Origin: Gammaproteobacteria bacterium
GTDB lineage: Bacteria; Pseudomonadota; Gammaproteobacteria; Chromatiales; Chromatiaceae
NCBI GenBank assembly: GCA_030625445.1
Contig: DAOUQU010000058.1
Location: 1-8,838 of the forward strand
DNA: 8,838 bases
Direction of reading: 5' to 3'
Shown here: in pieces, positions 6,092 to 8,838 of the stretch
Layout: the number at the start of each line of letters is the position of its first letter
Position numbering within the stretch: the stretch's first letter is position 1
Translations under genes and position numbers: made by a program
The notes under the pieces: model-generated
Database searches by the model: none
What the model saw: the letters and a program-made list of their open reading frames with translations, nothing else
Told to the model about the DNA's origin: nothing

Positions 6092-6417
6092 CAGTCATCA
6101 ACTGATGAATCGGGGCCGCCAATGGTGAAGAGGCTGGAAAATCCTGAAATCTTCAGCACATCCCTGACGTTGTCCCGGGGTGAGTACAGTTGCAGATCAC
6201 CAGTCAGAGCCCGGACCCTCTTCAGGGTCGCCAGCAGGACCCGCAGGCCGGCACTGCTGAGATACTTCACCTCGGAGAGGTCCAGCTTCAGCCAACGACC
6301 ACCGTCATCGATAAGCCGTTTGAAAGCTTCATCCAATTGCGGGGCAGTGAGACTGTCTACTCTTCCGGCAACTTGCAGTATCTGCCATTTGCCCTCTTGA
6401 TTCTCTTGAATATTCAT
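6091..6417 (-). CDS. STAS-domain anti-anti-sigma factor-like protein
   Basis: This is a single STAS domain of about 108 residues, like SpoIIAA/RsbV. The conserved block LDLSEVKYLSSAGLRVLL contains the usual phosphorylatable serine just before Ala-Gly-Leu (Ser56 or Ser57, counting from the upstream ATG). The aspartate that normally precedes the serine pair is replaced by Leu, as in many Gram-negative STAS proteins. The frame also has an ATG at 6423. I prefer 6417 because the GAGGGA Shine-Dalgarno sequence abuts the first ATG but sits 6 bases before the second. It is the first gene of the operon with the phosphatase/kinase gene and is almost certainly its substrate: unphosphorylated STAS binds a partner, phosphorylated STAS releases it. 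No sigma or anti-sigma factor gene is in view, so the downstream output is unknown. Confidence 0.92.
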   Translation of the reverse strand: MNIQENQEGKWQILQVAGRVDSLTAPQLDEAFKRLIDDGGRWLKLDLSEVKYLSSAGLRVLLATLKRVRALTGDLQLYSPRDNVRDVLKISGFSSLFTIGGPDSSVDD

Positions 6418-6544
6418 TGTCATTCCCTCTCTGTGTTTCTGACCAACTCAATGAATCCGATTTGGCACAACCTGAGCCGTGCAGAAATCATCAATGAGCT
6501 GGCGTATTACCGATAAATGCCTTCTACTGTAGCAAGAAAAGATA

Positions 6545-6573
6545 TTGAAAAGTATACTCGCAGGTCATTCAAT
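6545..6573 (+). promoter_or_regulatory. Putative sigma-70 promoter for the M20 hydrolase
   Basis: TTGAAA (-35, 5 of 6) and TTCAAT (-10, 4 of 6) are spaced 17 bases apart. The expected start is about 20 bases before the ATG at 6600, with an AGGA Shine-Dalgarno sequence at 6587-6590 in between. The 176-base gap 6424-6599 separates divergent genes. No equally good promoter was seen for the minus-strand STAS operon. Confidence 0.35.
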
Positions 6574-6587
6574 GCAGATATTGGGCA

Positions 6588-6628
6588 GGAACCCATACCA
6601 TGAGTAACAGGATCAGTGCCCTGGCAGT
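6588..6628 (+). repeat. Right copy of the hydrolase 5'-end repeat
   Basis: This segment aligns without gaps to 2020-2060 (33 of 41 identical) and covers the ribosome-binding region and first ten codons of the intact hydrolase. The pair brackets the transporter, sensor and STAS genes. Confidence 0.55.
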
Positions 6629-7934
6629 AAAGATTATTCTTCTCTCACTCCTGACGGTTGTTGCAGAGAGTATGGCTGATGATGCGCTAACAAATACGAT
6701 CCACGAGGATTATTACTATATGCATGATCTCTATAAATATCTTCACAGCCATCCGGAACTCTCCCTACATGAGCAGAAAACCGCCGGGCGCCTGGCAACA
6801 GAGCTGCGCGAAGCAGGTCTCGAAGTCACGGAAGGGATTGGCGGATATGGCCTGGTTGCCCTGATGCGAAACGGTGAGGGACCGACGGTAATGATCCGCA
6901 CCGATATGGATGCCCTTCCTGTCGAGGAAAAAACCGGGCTTCCCTATGCCAGTACGCGCCATCATCAGGAGAACAATGGCCGGAGCATTCCTATCATGCA
7001 TGCCTGCGGCCACGATATCCACATGTCGGTTTTTATCGGGACCGCACGTCGGATGGCGGCAATGAAAGATCGCTGGTCCGGAACCCTCATGATGATCGCT
7101 GAACCAGCCGAAGAGAAGGGCCTCGGCGCCCGTTTAATGCTTGAGGAGGGGTTGTTTGAGCGATTTGTGCGGCCGGATTACAACCTTGCACTGCATGTTA
7201 TGCCCGAACTTCCCAGCGGCACTGTCGCGGTACCCTCTGGATACAGTTTTGCCAATGTCGATTCGGTGGATATCAGTGTCTACGGTCATGGCGGACACGG
7301 AGCCTATCCCGAATCAGCCAGAGACCCCGTCGTCCTTGCCGCGCAAATCGTGATTGCACTGCAGACCATCGTCTCCCGGGAAGTTTCACCGCAGGAGGCG
7401 GTGGTTGTGACGGTCGGAACCATTCATGGTGGAGAGAAGCGCAACGTCATCCCGGAGCATGTTGAACTCCAGCTTACCGTTCGCTCCTATAGCGACGAGA
7501 CAAGAAATAAGGTGCTGGGCGCCATCAAACGGATCGCCATCAACCAGGCGCGATCTTATGGCATGCCGGAGGAGAAATTGCCTCAAGTCTATATCGAAAA
7601 GCAGTACACTCCGGCCGTCTACAATGACCCAGCTCTTTCAGAGCGCTTGCGCAAACATTTTGAAGAGATCCTGGGAGGTGAACGGGTCAAAAGCATACGT
7701 CCGGCTATGGCGGGCGAGGATTTTTCGCGTTATGGCAGGGTCGAGCCGCGCATTCCCTCCTTGATGTTCAGGCTGGGAGCCGCAGATCCGGCAGCATACG
7801 AGCGTGCAAAACAGCAGAATACTTCGCTGCCGCCCCTGCACTCGCCCCTCTTCGCTCCTCCTCCCGAAACCACCATCAAGACAGGCATAAAGGCGATGAC
7901 GGAAGCTGCTTTGCTGTTGCTGAAAAAACAGTAA
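6600..7934 (+). CDS. Exported M20-family amidohydrolase / metallopeptidase
   Basis: This 444-residue protein belongs to the M20D amidohydrolase group (hippurate, IAA-amino acid and N-acyl-amino acid hydrolases). Expected dizinc-site residues are visible: C136 and H138 in HACGHD, the catalytic E171 and metal ligand E172 in AEPAEEKG, H199 in ALHVMP and H414 in LHSPLF. The dimerisation domain carries GHGGHGAYP (about 229-237). The first ~26 residues look like a Sec signal peptide: basic start (R4, K11), hydrophobic core IILLSLLTVVA and a likely cleavage after SMA. It should therefore act in the periplasm, whereas many relatives are cytoplasmic. The substrate cannot be read from sequence; an N-acylated amino acid or similar amide is likely. 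An AGGA Shine-Dalgarno sequence lies 9 bases before the ATG. The stop is 7 bases from the end of the convergent ligase gene. Confidence 0.92.
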   Translation: MSNRISALAVKIILLSLLTVVAESMADDALTNTIHEDYYYMHDLYKYLHSHPELSLHEQKTAGRLATELREAGLEVTEGIGGYGLVALMRNGEGPTVMIRTDMDALPVEEKTGLPYASTRHHQENNGRSIPIMHACGHDIHMSVFIGTARRMAAMKDRWSGTLMMIAEPAEEKGLGARLMLEEGLFERFVRPDYNLALHVMPELPSGTVAVPSGYSFANVDSVDISVYGHGGHGAYPESARDPVVLAAQIVIALQTIVSREVSPQEAVVVTVGTIHGGEKRNVIPEHVELQLTVRSYSDETRNKVLGAIKRIAINQARSYGMPEEKLPQVYIEKQYTPAVYNDPALSERLRKHFEEILGGERVKSIRPAMAGEDFSRYGRVEPRIPSLMFRLGAADPAAYERAKQQNTSLPPLHSPLFAPPPETTIKTGIKAMTEAALLLLKKQ

Positions 7935-7963
7935 CTGCTCATCAATTTTTGTCGTACTGTTTT
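7925..7963. terminator. Possible bidirectional terminator between convergent genes
   Basis: A perfect 9-bp inverted repeat, AAAACAGTA (7925-7933) and TACTGTTTT (7955-7963), encloses 21 bases and covers the stop codons of both the hydrolase (7932-7934) and the ligase (7942-7944). The A-rich left and T-rich right flanks give each strand a T-run at the 3' side, as in Rho-independent terminators. The stem is AT-rich and the loop long, so efficiency is doubtful. Confidence 0.4.
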
Positions 7964-8838
7964 AGCAGCTTGCGGTCAATCTTCCCCGTCGCGCCTTTGG
8001 GTAATGCATCGATGAAGGTGATGTTTTCCGGCAGCTTGTAATCGGCCAGGTGTTCTCTGGCAAAATCCAGCAGCTCCTTTTCACTGACGGTCCCGGCTTC
8101 GGGCTTCAAGGCGATAAAAGCGTGCACCATCTCGCCTTCAAACTTGTCCGGCTCACCGATGACACCGACTTCAAAGACAGCCGGGTGGTGATAGAAGACC
8201 TCTTCTACCTCCTGGGGTGAGATATTGGAACCGTCGTGGATAATGAGTTGTTTTCTGCGCCCCCTGAACCACAGGTAGCCATCAGCGTCAAAATAGCCAA
8301 GATCACCAGTCAGAAACCATCCGTTACGGTAGCTTTCTGCTGTAATTTCCGGGTTATTCAGATAGCTTCGCATTACGATCTCCCCCTTGACTGCAATCTC
8401 TCCGGTTTCGCCAACGGGTGACGGGTTGCCCGATTCGTCCTGCACCGCAACCTCCGTGTAAGTCACGGGCAATCCGACGGAGCCTCTCTTTTTTCCTTCC
8501 CCCAAAGGGTTCAGCGTGTAGACCTGTGTTTCGGTCATGCCGATGCCTTCACACATCTCCAGGCCGAAGAGTCGACTGAACTCCTCAAATACGACAAAGG
8601 GCGTGGTATCACCCGCGACAATCGCCAGGCGCAGCTGGTTGGCTATGGGACGGCCTCTACCTGCCGCCTGCTTGTTCAAGGCATGAAACATCACCGGCAT
8701 CATGTAGAGCATGGTGACGCCGCTTGTTTCGATCTTCTCCAGCACCTCTTGCGCATCGAAAGCGGCGTTGATCTCCAGAGTCGCGCCGGAATGAATGGCG
8801 GAAAGCAGCTGGTGGCTGAATGCGAAGTTGTTGGAGAG
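7942..8838 (-). CDS. AMP-dependent acyl-CoA synthetase/ligase (5' end beyond the window)
   Basis: The frame is open from the window edge, giving 298 C-terminal residues; the GTG at 8745 is internal and not the true start. Motifs of the adenylate-forming (ANL) superfamily occur in order. GIGMTETQ is the A5 motif. NGWFLTGDLGYFDADGYLWF, with the TGD aspartate, is A7, and GRRKQLIIHDGSNISPQEVE is the A8 hinge region. LPKGATGKIDRK is A10, with the catalytic lysine in TGK. Such enzymes activate a carboxylic acid with ATP and usually transfer it to CoA. The Gly-rich A3 phosphate loop lies outside the window and the acyl-binding pocket cannot be judged, so the substrate is open. It converges tightly on the M20 hydrolase. 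The last 133 bases are duplicated at 1549-1681. Confidence 0.9.
   Translation of the reverse strand, partial: LSNNFAFSHQLLSAIHSGATLEINAAFDAQEVLEKIETSGVTMLYMMPVMFHALNKQAAGRGRPIANQLRLAIVAGDTTPFVVFEEFSRLFGLEMCEGIGMTETQVYTLNPLGEGKKRGSVGLPVTYTEVAVQDESGNPSPVGETGEIAVKGEIVMRSYLNNPEITAESYRNGWFLTGDLGYFDADGYLWFRGRRKQLIIHDGSNISPQEVEEVFYHHPAVFEVGVIGEPDKFEGEMVHAFIALKPEAGTVSEKELLDFAREHLADYKLPENITFIDALPKGATGKIDRKLLKQYDKN
7958..8090. repeat. Right copy of the 133-bp ligase-end direct repeat
   Basis: It matches 1549-1681 in the same orientation at 130 of 133 positions; the two copies are 6409 bases apart. The left boundary falls inside the right arm of the inverted repeat at 7925-7963; the right boundary falls inside the ligase coding sequence. 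Confidence 0.92.

Noticed and set aside
1682..8090. The 6.4-kb block between ligase-end repeats as an integrative element
   Set aside because: It contains no integrase, recombinase, transfer or phage gene, and its genes look like ordinary chromosomal functions. Duplication followed by deletion explains the repeats better.

Overview
The window reads as chromosomal DNA of a respiring Gram-negative bacterium. The 3' end of a CcoI-type copper P-type ATPase followed by ccoS marks the tail of a cbb3-type cytochrome oxidase assembly locus. The protein styles (Na/Pi cotransporter with a PhoU-like tail, Cache-HAMP-PP2C phosphatase, STAS protein) and the moderately high GC fit a gammaproteobacterium, perhaps a Chromatiales-like sulfur oxidiser. 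That placement is inference, because there is no rRNA or marker gene to fix it.

Layout. Positions 2-537 hold the end of ccoI and the complete ccoS. Positions 538-2082 are a gene-poor, AT-richer scar zone. It contains an AT-rich intergenic stretch with a plausible promoter, a small phage-style zinc-ribbon protein (883-1185), an overlapping small coiled-coil protein (1160-1396), a cluster of hairpins (1435-1548), and three gene relics in a row. The relics are a 133-bp copy of the 3' end of the acyl-CoA ligase that lies at the right end of the window, the last ~100 codons of an adenine deaminase gene, and a decayed copy of the first codons of the M20 hydrolase found intact at 6600.

Positions 2093-3694 encode a Na/Pi-cotransporter-family membrane protein. 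It converges on a two-gene operon on the minus strand (6417 down to 3716): a STAS anti-anti-sigma protein, then a membrane sensor carrying both a PP2C/SpoIIE phosphatase and an RsbW-like kinase/ATPase domain. Together these form a compact partner-switching module. Positions 6600-7934 encode an exported M20-family amidohydrolase, converging on a 5'-truncated AMP-dependent acyl-CoA synthetase (7942 to the window end).

The most notable structure is two nested sets of direct repeats: the ligase 3' end (1549-1681 and 7958-8090) and the hydrolase 5' end (2020-2060 and 6588-6628). They enclose the transporter and signalling genes. A tandem duplication of an ade - hydrolase - ligase neighbourhood, followed by deletion and insertion, would explain most of the relics. 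The functional genes belong to known families. I do not see a clearly new system; the rearrangement scar and the two unexplained small genes are the parts most worth checking.
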